Assembly: GCA_028404615.1 (NCBI GenBank) | Contig: JAOOBT010000006.1 | Coordinates: 1 to 62,436, forward strand | Reading direction: 5' to 3' | From: Candidatus Pelagibacter sp. | Lineage (GTDB): Bacteria > Pseudomonadota > Alphaproteobacteria > Pelagibacterales > Pelagibacteraceae | DNA length: 62,436 bases | Shown here: piece after piece, positions 15,970 to 23,602 of the stretch | How positions within the stretch are numbered: position 1 is the stretch's first letter | Layout of the letters: each line of letters starts with the position of its first letter | The notes under the pieces: generated by a model | The model's database searches: none | Told to the model about the DNA's origin: nothing | The model's input: only the letters and a program-made list of their open reading frames with translations | Position numbers and translations under genes: made by a program

Positions 15970-17010
15970 ATGATAAAAGTTGGTGAGCACATAACCATCG
16001 ATTTTTTAGGTGTTAAAAAAGATTATTCGCCGGAGTTTTACGAAAAAGTAATTTATAAAATTGCCAAGGCTGCAAAGGTAGAAATTCTTAACGTTGCTTC
16101 CCATAAATTTGAACCTCAAGGTTTCACATTAGTTGCATTATTATCTGAAAGTCACTTTAGCTTTCATACATTTCCAGAAAGAGAAGTAATTAGTTTTGAT
16201 TTTTTTACATGTGGCAAGGTCAATCCAAAAGTTGCCCTTAAAATTTTAAGAAAGGAAATAGATCATAAGAGAGTAGTTACTAACGCTTTTGATAGAAGTA
16301 GTGTAGGTTTATACGACGATATTTATAGTACGCCAGGTCAAAAAAAATTCTATGTAGTGAAAGATGTTCTAGAAAAATTTACTTCTAAAGTTGGTCAGTT
16401 TGTAGAAGTGATGGATCTTGAAGAATTTGGACATGCACTATTTATAGATCATGAGATACAAGTAGCAGAAAAAGATGAAAAAATTTACAGCTCAAATTTT
16501 TTTAAATCAAGTTATGATTTAAGTAAGAAAAACGATAATGTTGCGATTATCGGAGGAGGGGATGGAGGTGTAGCAAGAGCTTGTTTGGAAAATAATTCGA
16601 ATTATATAGATTGGTTTGAACTTGACCCTGAGATAGTAGATGTTTGTTATAGACATTTACCAAAAGTTTGCACCAAAGTTAAAAAAAGTAACAAAATAAA
16701 TACTTATTGGGGGGATGCTTTTCATAGTATTAAAGAAATTGAAGATTCTAAGTATGATAAAATATTTGTAGATTTAAACGATGATCAATATTGCATTGAT
16801 TTGGCAAAAAAAAATATGAGAGGGTTAAAAAGAATTCTTAAAAAAGGTGGAGTGATAACTGCCCAAGTCGGTAGTTACGATAAAAAACCTAAACAAGTAG
16901 ATAATTGGTGTAAAGTTTTATCAAAAAGCTTTGGAAACGTAAAATTATCAAGTGCTTATGTTCCGAGTTTTGACTGTAACTGGAATTTTGCTTCATCTAT
17001 AATGAAGTAA
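15970..17010 (+). CDS. speDE: S-adenosylmethionine decarboxylase fused to a spermidine-synthase-like aminopropyltransferase
   Basis: A two-domain protein of 346 residues. Residues 1-115 are a prokaryotic AdoMet decarboxylase: LSESHFSFHTFPE gives self-cleavage between E60 and S61 to form the pyruvoyl group, with C81 in FFTCG. From about 125 to the end is a class I methyltransferase fold of the aminopropyltransferase type, with IGGGDGG (194-200), ELDP (217-220), WGDA (247-250) and D268. The usual YHE motif of the putrescine site is not recognisable. The fusion would channel decarboxylated AdoMet to a polyamine acceptor; the MTA by-product is the substrate of mtnP in the same cluster. Acceptor identity is uncertain. 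Confidence 0.88.
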   Translation: MIKVGEHITIDFLGVKKDYSPEFYEKVIYKIAKAAKVEILNVASHKFEPQGFTLVALLSESHFSFHTFPEREVISFDFFTCGKVNPKVALKILRKEIDHKRVVTNAFDRSSVGLYDDIYSTPGQKKFYVVKDVLEKFTSKVGQFVEVMDLEEFGHALFIDHEIQVAEKDEKIYSSNFFKSSYDLSKKNDNVAIIGGGDGGVARACLENNSNYIDWFELDPEIVDVCYRHLPKVCTKVKKSNKINTYWGDAFHSIKEIEDSKYDKIFVDLNDDQYCIDLAKKNMRGLKRILKKGGVITAQVGSYDKKPKQVDNWCKVLSKSFGNVKLSSAYVPSFDCNWNFASSIMK

Positions 17011-17807
17011 TGTTCCGAGTTTCTTGTATCCAACTAAGGTCTAATAATAATATTTCCCAAAACCTTAAAAAAACAGAACAATTAATCCATGAAGCAATAA
17101 AACAAAAAACAGATTTTATCTTAACACCCGAAGTCTCATCTTTATTTTCACTTAATAAAAAACAATTACTTAAAGTTTGTAAATCAATGAATGAAGATAA
17201 TTATATTAATGGAATAAAAAAAATAGCGAAAAAATATAAGAAGTGGATTTTAATTGGATCTGTAATTATTAAAATATCAAAAACTAAATTGGTTAATCGC
17301 TCAGTTTTAATAGACAATAATGGAAAGATTAGAACCTTCTATGACAAAATTCACATGTATGATGTTGTTTTAAGTAAAAGAGAAAAGTATTTTGAGTCAA
17401 AAACTTTTAGTGCTGGAAATAAGTTAAAATCATTTAATCTTCCTTGGGGTAAACTTGGTTTATCAATTTGTTATGATTTAAGATTTCCTAATTTATATAG
17501 AAAACTTTCAAAATCTGGATCATTATTTATTTCTATTCCATCGGCATTTACCGAAACAACTGGAAAAAAACACTGGCACACTTTAATCAAAGCAAGAGCT
17601 ATAGAAAATTTTTGCTACATTCTTGCACCAGCTCAGGGAGGAACTCATTACAATGGAAGAAAAACTTATGGGCATTCGATGATAGTTTCACCAGATGGGA
17701 AGATTTTGAAAGAATTGAAAAAATCAGAGGGAGTGATTACTGTTTCTATTAATCAAAATTTACCAAAAAAATTAAGAAAAGTTATACCAAGTTTAAAATC
17801 AGATTAA
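17010..17807 (+). CDS. nitrilase-superfamily amidase (Nit1/deaminated-glutathione-amidase-like)
   Basis: Carbon-nitrogen hydrolase of 265 residues with the complete Glu-Lys-Cys triad: E41 (TPEVSS), K113 (YDKIHMYD) and C154 (SICYDLRFP). AFTETTGKKHWHTLIKARAIEN and the GRKTYGHS stretch are strongly reminiscent of the Nit1 branch that removes the amide from deaminated glutathione, a metabolite-repair enzyme; omega-amidase (Nit2) is the near alternative and would also fit a methionine-salvage neighbourhood. Its ATG shares one base with the speDE stop. It ends one base before the convergent DUF6165 gene. Confidence 0.85.
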   Translation: MFRVSCIQLRSNNNISQNLKKTEQLIHEAIKQKTDFILTPEVSSLFSLNKKQLLKVCKSMNEDNYINGIKKIAKKYKKWILIGSVIIKISKTKLVNRSVLIDNNGKIRTFYDKIHMYDVVLSKREKYFESKTFSAGNKLKSFNLPWGKLGLSICYDLRFPNLYRKLSKSGSLFISIPSAFTETTGKKHWHTLIKARAIENFCYILAPAQGGTHYNGRKTYGHSMIVSPDGKILKELKKSEGVITVSINQNLPKKLRKVIPSLKSD

Positions 17808-18203
17808 CTATTCGTAAGATTTTACTTCTTTAATATTTGAGCCTAAACTATTATTAATTGCTAATTTTATTTGAGCTCTTTTATCGTTGAATTTGTAAAC
17901 ACTTCTCGCAAGCTGAATAAACTTATCTCCAAAATCATTATTTTTTTCTGCAGATCTTTTACCATCTTCGATATCCCAGAGCTTTGTATTAATTTCTTTT
18001 AATTCGTTTTCATGTTTCAGAATAGCTGACCCGTCAGGTATGTATTTTTTTCGCGTTGCGTTTAAAGACGATAGCTCTTTTTCAATATGAATTAATTTTT
18101 CTTTGTTCGTTATTTTAGATTTTTTTATTTCTAAAATTGTAATTTTATCAATAAGTTCTCCAGCAGAAATCTCTGCCAAAATTTTATCTAATTTATTGCT
18201 CAT
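17808..18203 (-). CDS. DUF6165-family protein, function unknown
   Basis: A 131-residue soluble, largely helical protein. The sequence SAGELIDKITILEIK near the N-terminus, LWDIEDGKRS in the middle and FIQLARSVYKFNDKRAQIK towards the C-terminus match the pattern I associate with DUF6165, short proteins found near lipopolysaccharide or glycan genes in proteobacteria. Here a GT9 glycosyltransferase begins 46 bp away on the other strand, which supports that association. No catalytic residues can be named. Confidence 0.7.
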   Translation of the reverse strand: MSNKLDKILAEISAGELIDKITILEIKKSKITNKEKLIHIEKELSSLNATRKKYIPDGSAILKHENELKEINTKLWDIEDGKRSAEKNNDFGDKFIQLARSVYKFNDKRAQIKLAINNSLGSNIKEVKSYE

Positions 18204-18249
18204 ATTTAAATTTTATTATATCACTCTTTAAATATAACCAGAATTTATA

Positions 18250-19182
18250 ATGTCAAATATATTAATTATTAAACACGGTTCTTTGGGTGATTTAATTCAG
18301 GCAAATGGAGCTATTAAAGACATAAAGAACTTTTACAAAAATCGAAAAGTCTTTTTACTTACTGCTCAACCTTATTCGATATTTATGTCTGAATGCCCAT
18401 ATTTAGATGGAGTAATAATAGATAAAAGATTGCCTAGATGGAACTTGTTTTACTTAAGCAATTTAAAAAAAAAGTTGTCTAGATATGATATTTCTAAAGT
18501 ATTTGATTTACAAAACTCTAGTAGAACAAAATTTTACAAAAGATTTATAATTAAAAATGTTGAGTGGTCTGACACCTCGTCAAGCTTGGAGCCGGGTCAA
18601 AAAAAAAGAGATTTTGACAACGAACCTGTTCTAGATAGAATGGAAATACAACTTAAAAAAAGTGGAATTGAACCTGAATTTACTAAAAATATAGATTTAA
18701 GCTGGGCAACACAAGATATTTCTAGATTGCTTAAACAATATACTAATGACGAATATATTTTACTTTTTCCGTTTTGCTCAATTAAACACCAAAAAAAAAG
18801 ATGGCCTTACTTTAAAGAGCTGATAATAAAACTTAAACAAGAATATAAAAATAAGTTTCCAATACTTTTAGCCCCAGGGCCTAACGAAATTGATCAAGCA
18901 AGTGAATTTAAAGGCAAAATCGTTTTAGATAAAAATGCGTCAGTTGATATTAAAACTCTTGTCTCCCTGATTAATAATGCAAAGTTTATAATAACCAATG
19001 ATACAGGACCAGCTCATATAGCTTCACACTTAGATAAAAAAGGTTTAGTTTTATTTGGCAGTCATACCACAGCGAAGAAAGTTAGCATCGAAAGCTTTAA
19101 CTTAAAGGCTTTGAGTGTAAAAAATCTTAGAGATTTAAATGTAGATACAGTTTTGAATGAAGTGAAAGCAAGATTAAATTAG
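18250..19182 (+). CDS. family 9 glycosyltransferase (heptosyltransferase-like)
   Basis: GT-B fold glycosyltransferase of 310 residues. The N-terminal ILIIKHGSLGDLI (4-16) and the C-terminal ITNDTGPAHIAS followed by GLVLFGSH are the two landmarks of the ADP-heptose:LPS heptosyltransferase family. Such enzymes build the inner core of lipopolysaccharide, acting at the cytoplasmic face of the inner membrane. Donor sugar cannot be read from sequence; the divergent DUF6165 gene and convergent GT4 (8-bp overlap at the 3' ends) suggest a cell-envelope glycan locus. Confidence 0.85.
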   Translation: MSNILIIKHGSLGDLIQANGAIKDIKNFYKNRKVFLLTAQPYSIFMSECPYLDGVIIDKRLPRWNLFYLSNLKKKLSRYDISKVFDLQNSSRTKFYKRFIIKNVEWSDTSSSLEPGQKKRDFDNEPVLDRMEIQLKKSGIEPEFTKNIDLSWATQDISRLLKQYTNDEYILLFPFCSIKHQKKRWPYFKELIIKLKQEYKNKFPILLAPGPNEIDQASEFKGKIVLDKNASVDIKTLVSLINNAKFIITNDTGPAHIASHLDKKGLVLFGSHTTAKKVSIESFNLKALSVKNLRDLNVDTVLNEVKARLN

Positions 19183-20259
19183 TTCAATATATTTTTTTAC
19201 AATTATATTCCAACTGAAATTTTTCGAAAAATTCAAAGCATTAGTTCTTAAATCTTTAAAATGATTATTAACTAAAATTTTTGAAAGTGTATCATATAAA
19301 GCATTTAAATCATTTCCATTACATAAGTATCCTGTTTGACCACTTTTGATTGCGTCTCCCTCACCACCATAAATACCACCTATAGAAGGTGTTCCGTAAG
19401 AAGCTGCCTCAATATAAGTAATTCCAAATCCTTCTACAGATTTTTTGTACACGACAGACGGCATCACAAATACATCTGATTGTTCAAGGAGAGCAACTTT
19501 TTCTTGTTCAGTAGAACTAAATATTAATTTTACGTTGTTATCTAATTTAAGCTCTTTTTTAAGTTTTTCTAGATTTTTTCTTTCATCACCATCACCAATT
19601 GAAACATATTTTAATTTCGGGAATCTAGGTAACAAATTCTTGACAGTCATTAAAATATTTTGGTGACTTTTTCTTCCATCTAATCTTGATACTGTTATTA
19701 GTTTAGGACTTGATTGCCCATAAACTTCATTTGCAAAACTTTTTGCTTCATCATTTACTGGAATAGGATAGTTACATCCTGGATTAATTACTGTTACATT
19801 TTTTACACCTAGTTTCATTGCTAATTCTTTAGTAAACCTTGAATTAGCTATAACATGATCTGCTTTAGCTAGCGCATTCAAAACTCTCCTATGTAAAGAG
19901 GACCCTACAGGATGATTTATTTCTTTTGAATGTATTAAACAAAATGCTTTATTTTTCTTTAACATTTCATTTTCTATATTCTCAATACTTTTCCAATGAT
20001 CAAAAAAGGAAGCTCGTAAGTCATTCTGTTCCATAAATTCTTTAATTAAATTTGCTTTTCTATACTTTCTAAAAATTTTTAAACCTGCAACTCTTTGAAT
20101 ATTTAATTTAGAATTTTGATCATAAATTTCAGAATTATCAGAATAATCTGCAAAAACCTTAACTGGTCCGTGATTTAATAATGCGTTTGAAAGACCCTCC
20201 ATTAGATTTTGCATTCCACCTATATCTGGTGGGAAATTTCTAGTCACAATTAAAAACAT
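19174..20259 (-). CDS. family 4 glycosyltransferase (group 1)
   Basis: GT-B fold retaining glycosyltransferase, 361 residues. The N-terminal glycine loop lies in RNFPPDIGGMQNLM (7-20), the donor-binding region in TVSRLDGRKSHQN, and the nucleotide-sugar E-x7-E-like motif in VEGFGITYIEAASYGTPSIG, all typical of GT4. Probably acts in lipopolysaccharide or another envelope glycan with the neighbouring GT9. The gene is cotranscribed with the upstream redoxin (one shared base at 20259), a pairing with no obvious logic. Substrate unknown. Confidence 0.85.
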   Translation of the reverse strand: MFLIVTRNFPPDIGGMQNLMEGLSNALLNHGPVKVFADYSDNSEIYDQNSKLNIQRVAGLKIFRKYRKANLIKEFMEQNDLRASFFDHWKSIENIENEMLKKNKAFCLIHSKEINHPVGSSLHRRVLNALAKADHVIANSRFTKELAMKLGVKNVTVINPGCNYPIPVNDEAKSFANEVYGQSSPKLITVSRLDGRKSHQNILMTVKNLLPRFPKLKYVSIGDGDERKNLEKLKKELKLDNNVKLIFSSTEQEKVALLEQSDVFVMPSVVYKKSVEGFGITYIEAASYGTPSIGGIYGGEGDAIKSGQTGYLCNGNDLNALYDTLSKILVNNHFKDLRTNALNFSKNFSWNIIVKKYIELI

Positions 20260-20816
20260 TAATTAATCCACTTTATATTACAACCCATACTCGGTGTCTG
20301 TTTATCTGGACCTTTTTGAGTTTTGGAGACTATTTTCATTGCAATTTTTAAATCACTCTCCTCATTGTTGACTGGCTTTAAATCTTTTAATTCTTTAAAT
20401 CGACCTCTATATTGAAGTTCTAAATTTTGGTTATAACCAAAAAAATCAGGAGTACATACAGCACCATATTTTCTAGCTATTTCCTGTGTTTCATCAAATA
20501 AATAATTCATTTTTCCAAAGTTGTGAGCTTTTGCAAATTTAATCATATTATCAAATGAGTCCTCAGGGTAATTTTTGGTATCATTTGACATAATTGCAAT
20601 TGAATTAACACCATCTTTCCTTAACTCTTCACATTCTTTTGAAAGATCTTTGATGATAGCTTTGACATATGGGCAATGATTACAGATAAACATTATTAAA
20701 GTAGCTTTATCTCCTCTAATATCATTTAAGGATATTATTTTATTATTGATCGATCTAAGTTTGAAATCCTCAGCTTTTTTTCCAAAATCACAAACTGGGG
20801 TTTTAGTTAGGGCCAT
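20259..20816 (-). CDS. thioredoxin-fold redoxin (AhpC/TSA-like)
   Basis: A 185-residue thioredoxin-fold protein without a signal peptide, hence cytoplasmic. The redox site is CNHC (C45, C48) in FICNHCPYVKAI, at the end of the first core strand as in peroxiredoxin/thioredoxin-like redoxins; the cis-proline region is in GAVCTPDFFGY. This subgroup is often annotated simply as thioredoxin family protein and its reductant and target are unknown. It is divergent from the gamma carbonic anhydrase gene over 41 bp. Confidence 0.82.
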   Translation of the reverse strand: MALTKTPVCDFGKKAEDFKLRSINNKIISLNDIRGDKATLIMFICNHCPYVKAIIKDLSKECEELRKDGVNSIAIMSNDTKNYPEDSFDNMIKFAKAHNFGKMNYLFDETQEIARKYGAVCTPDFFGYNQNLELQYRGRFKELKDLKPVNNEESDLKIAMKIVSKTQKGPDKQTPSMGCNIKWIN

Positions 20817-20857
20817 AATGTATTATAAATTAATTAATATTATATTACAGCAATTTT

Positions 20858-21361
20858 ATGATTTATGATTTTGAAGGACACACTCCTAAAATAGACCCTG
20901 GTAGTTGGGTAGCATCAAACGCTGTGATCATTGGACGAGTAGAGCTTAAAAAAAATTCCAATATTTGGTTTAACACAACTTTAAGAGGAGATCTCGAACC
21001 AATTATTATTGGAGAAAATTCAAACGTTCAGGACGGAAGCGTTATTCATACTGATCCAGGTTGTCCAACTATTGTTGGAAAAGGAGTTACCATTGGACAT
21101 ATGGTTATGCTTCATGGCTGTGAAATTGCAGATGATTGTTTAATAGGAATAGGTTCAACAATATTAAATAAAACTAAAATTGGAAAAAATTGCATCATTG
21201 GTGCTAATGCACTTGTAACAGAAAATAAAGTTATACCTGAAAGATCATTGGTTCTTGGTAGTCCCGGTAGAGTAATCAGACAAGTTACTGACGAAGAAAT
21301 AGAACACATTAAAGAAAACGCTAGAGACTATGTTGAAAATTTTAAAAAGTATAAAAAATAG
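20858..21361 (+). CDS. gamma-class carbonic anhydrase family protein
   Basis: Left-handed beta-helix protein of 167 residues made of hexapeptide repeats (for example IIIGENSNV, TIVGKGVTI, SKIGKNCII-like turns). The three histidines expected to bind the metal are H64, H81 and H86, and the RGD stretch at 43-45 is also conserved in this family (YrdA/CaiE/PaaY-like). It may hydrate CO2 or have another small-molecule role; many members are not proven carbonic anhydrases. The start has no clear Shine-Dalgarno. The next gene begins inside its last 32 bp. Confidence 0.85.
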   Translation: MIYDFEGHTPKIDPGSWVASNAVIIGRVELKKNSNIWFNTTLRGDLEPIIIGENSNVQDGSVIHTDPGCPTIVGKGVTIGHMVMLHGCEIADDCLIGIGSTILNKTKIGKNCIIGANALVTENKVIPERSLVLGSPGRVIRQVTDEEIEHIKENARDYVENFKKYKK

Positions 21362-22130
21362 TTTATTAATTTTAATTTTTCTTACAATAAATGTCGAAGC
21401 AAAAAATAGTAAAGATGTTTCTAATATTAAAGTTCAAATAAAAAGTATATCTCATAAACAAAAATATTCTTTGCAATTAGTAAATAGTAAAGACGGGCAC
21501 CCTGTAAGATCTGGTAACAAATCTTGGAGATTCGAAGTAAGAGAAGGAGATTGTGGTGAAGATAAAAAATATAGCGATTGTAAATCTAATAGACAAAGAA
21601 CTGAATTACAAACAGTAGAATATCAAAAAAGAAATAAAGAATATTGGTATTCAGCGTCTATTTATCTTCCAGAAGACTATATATCTGTAGCTCCTGTTAG
21701 GACAGTTTTCACACAAATATACGAAAAGGGTTGGAAACCTATTTTAATGATTACGGATAGAAGCAGTGAATGGCTTGAAGTTGGTAGAATGTGGAGCGGT
21801 GAATACGTTGAAATGAAAAAAGGAATAAAAATTAATGATATGAAAGGTAAATGGACAGATATTTTAATTAATGTTCGTTACACAAGAAAGGAAGATGGCT
21901 TTATGAAAGTATGGATCAATAATAAATTAATATTAGAGTCATTAAATATTAAAACATTCACACCATATACAAATAAAGGAGCTAAGATAGAATGGGGAAT
22001 CTATCAAACTGGGGTAAGCGACTGGAAGAGAAAACACGGAGATAAACCTTATCCAAACATGGTGGTTTATTTTGATGAAGTTAATCAAGGAAACTCAAAA
22101 GAAAAAGTAATAAAAAATTTAAGGAACTAA
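21330..22130 (+). CDS. secreted heparin-lyase-like (polysaccharide lyase) protein
   Basis: A 266-residue exported protein. The N-terminus has a basic region (KILKSIKN), a hydrophobic core (SLLILIFLTI) and a cleavage-like VEA near residue 24. The mature part has features of the heparin lyase I-like beta-jelly-roll family: WRFEVREGDCG, RQRTELQT, YWYSASIYLPEDY, a KWTDILINVRY strand and a final VVYFDEV. It may cut acidic polysaccharides in the periplasm or outside. The start overlaps the preceding gene by 32 bp, which is unusual, but dropping it would lose the signal peptide. The 3' end overlaps the convergent PPOX gene by 12 bp. Substrate unknown. Confidence 0.72.
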   Translation: MLKILKSIKNSLLILIFLTINVEAKNSKDVSNIKVQIKSISHKQKYSLQLVNSKDGHPVRSGNKSWRFEVREGDCGEDKKYSDCKSNRQRTELQTVEYQKRNKEYWYSASIYLPEDYISVAPVRTVFTQIYEKGWKPILMITDRSSEWLEVGRMWSGEYVEMKKGIKINDMKGKWTDILINVRYTRKEDGFMKVWINNKLILESLNIKTFTPYTNKGAKIEWGIYQTGVSDWKRKHGDKPYPNMVVYFDEVNQGNSKEKVIKNLRN

Positions 22131-22727
22131 CCAGTTCTTTTTATTATTTTCTAAATCAAGAAAAGCTCTACGATGTCCTTTAGCAGCTAAATATAACCAT
22201 TCGATACTTTTGACTTTGCATCTAATGACACAGAAGTTTTTATATCCTTCTTCGCTTTCTTCTTTTGTGTAATCAAAGTTATCAAATTTATTATCTAGAC
22301 CTGATGTTGGTCTATCTGACTTAGTTCCTGGTCCATTCGCAACAAGATAGCATTTTCTACTAATATGACCTGTTTTATCCCAAGACTCTTTTGTAACATC
22401 ATCTTTAAAATGAACTTTACATACTGTTTTGAGTCTGAGTTGAATTTTTTCTTGTTTACCGTAAAATAAGATTGAACAATTTGGATTTTTTTGAATTATT
22501 TTGATTTTCGATGATCTAATGTCACTATGATACTGAATGAAGCTATTTTTTTGATCAGCTTTTCTTAATACAACAACTCTTCCATCTAAATCTTTATCAT
22601 TACCACAAATAAATACTGGTGTTCTAAACTCAGAAGAGCGATCAGTTACTGCGTTAGTTAAAAGATCCCAAATTTTTTTTTCAATCTCGCTGAAATCTTC
22701 GTAGTAACTTAAAACTTCTTGTGACAC
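22119..22727 (-). CDS. pyridoxamine 5'-phosphate oxidase-like flavoprotein
   Basis: Split-barrel FMN-binding protein of 202 residues related to PdxH. The TDRSSEFRTPVF, DGRVVVLRKADQ and IQYHSDIRSSKIKII stretches correspond to the FMN-binding part (RxVVLR..., the T/SDxRSxK motif). The C-terminal region (EWLYLAAKGHRRAFL) lacks a clear copy of the PdxH pyridoxal-binding signature, so this is better described as a PPOX-class FMN protein than as PdxH. It follows the 3-hydroxyisobutyrate-dehydrogenase-like gene by 3 bp on the same strand. Function unknown. Confidence 0.8.
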   Translation of the reverse strand: MSQEVLSYYEDFSEIEKKIWDLLTNAVTDRSSEFRTPVFICGNDKDLDGRVVVLRKADQKNSFIQYHSDIRSSKIKIIQKNPNCSILFYGKQEKIQLRLKTVCKVHFKDDVTKESWDKTGHISRKCYLVANGPGTKSDRPTSGLDNKFDNFDYTKEESEEGYKNFCVIRCKVKSIEWLYLAAKGHRRAFLDLENNKKNWLVP

Positions 22728-22730
22728 GAT

Positions 22731-23600
22731 TTATTTTCTAAATCTTTTGATTAAACTTGAAGTATCCCATCTTTGACCGCCCATTTTTTGTACTTCAGCA
22801 TAATATTCGTCAATTATTTTTGTGATAGGTAGGGGTGAATTATTTTTTTTAGCTTCATCCATTGCTATTTTTAAATCTTTTCTCATCCAATCAACAGCAA
22901 AACCATAATCAAACTTATCTTCAATCATTGTTTTATGTCTATTTTCCATTTGCCAAGACTGAGCTGCACCTTTTGAAATAACTTCAATTACATCATGCAT
23001 ATTTAATCCTGCATTCATTCCAAAATTTATTGCTTCTGATAATCCTTGAACAAGACCTGCAATGCAAATTTGATTAACCATCTTAGTTAATTGACCACTT
23101 CCAGATGGACCGAGTAATTTTATTTTTTTACTGTAACAATCAATAACTGGCTCAGCTTTTTTAAATGGAGCTTCATCTCCTCCAACCATTACTGTTAAAA
23201 TTCCACCTTCGGCTCCAGCTTGTCCACCCGATATAGGAGCATCTAAGAAATCAAAACCTTTTGCTTTTGCCTCTTTATATAACTCTCGAGCAATGTTTGC
23301 TGAGGCAGTCGTGTTATCAATATAGATCGAACCTTTTTTTGCTGTTTTAAATAATCCTTTGTCACCCAAGGTAACTTCTCTTAAATCATTGTCGTTTCCA
23401 ACACATGTAAAAATAAAGTCACTATCTTTCGCTGCAGCCATGGGAGTATCTGCAACATTACCTTTATATTCTTTTGACCACTTTTCGGCTTTAGCTTTCG
23501 TACGATTATAAACGGTTACATTGTGACCAGCTTTTGATATATAACCAGCCATGGGATACCCCATTACACCAAGACCTATGAAAGAAACTTTACAACTCAT
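22731..23600 (-). CDS. beta-hydroxyacid dehydrogenase (3-hydroxyisobutyrate / tartronate-semialdehyde reductase family)
   Basis: NAD(P)-dependent dehydrogenase of 289 residues with FIGLGVMGYPMA (7-18), the substrate-binding DAPISGGQAGAEGG (120-133), catalytic K173 in GQLTKMVNQ and N177. The family reduces or oxidises small beta-hydroxyacids such as 3-hydroxyisobutyrate, glycerate/tartronate semialdehyde or glyoxylate; the exact substrate cannot be told. Divergent from the MFS transporter gene with only 2 bp between the start codons, so their promoters must lie inside each other's coding sequences. It could share a substrate with that transporter (inference). Confidence 0.88.
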   Translation of the reverse strand: MSCKVSFIGLGVMGYPMAGYISKAGHNVTVYNRTKAKAEKWSKEYKGNVADTPMAAAKDSDFIFTCVGNDNDLREVTLGDKGLFKTAKKGSIYIDNTTASANIARELYKEAKAKGFDFLDAPISGGQAGAEGGILTVMVGGDEAPFKKAEPVIDCYSKKIKLLGPSGSGQLTKMVNQICIAGLVQGLSEAINFGMNAGLNMHDVIEVISKGAAQSWQMENRHKTMIEDKFDYGFAVDWMRKDLKIAMDEAKKNNSPLPITKIIDEYYAEVQKMGGQRWDTSSLIKRFRK

Positions 23601-23602
23601 TA

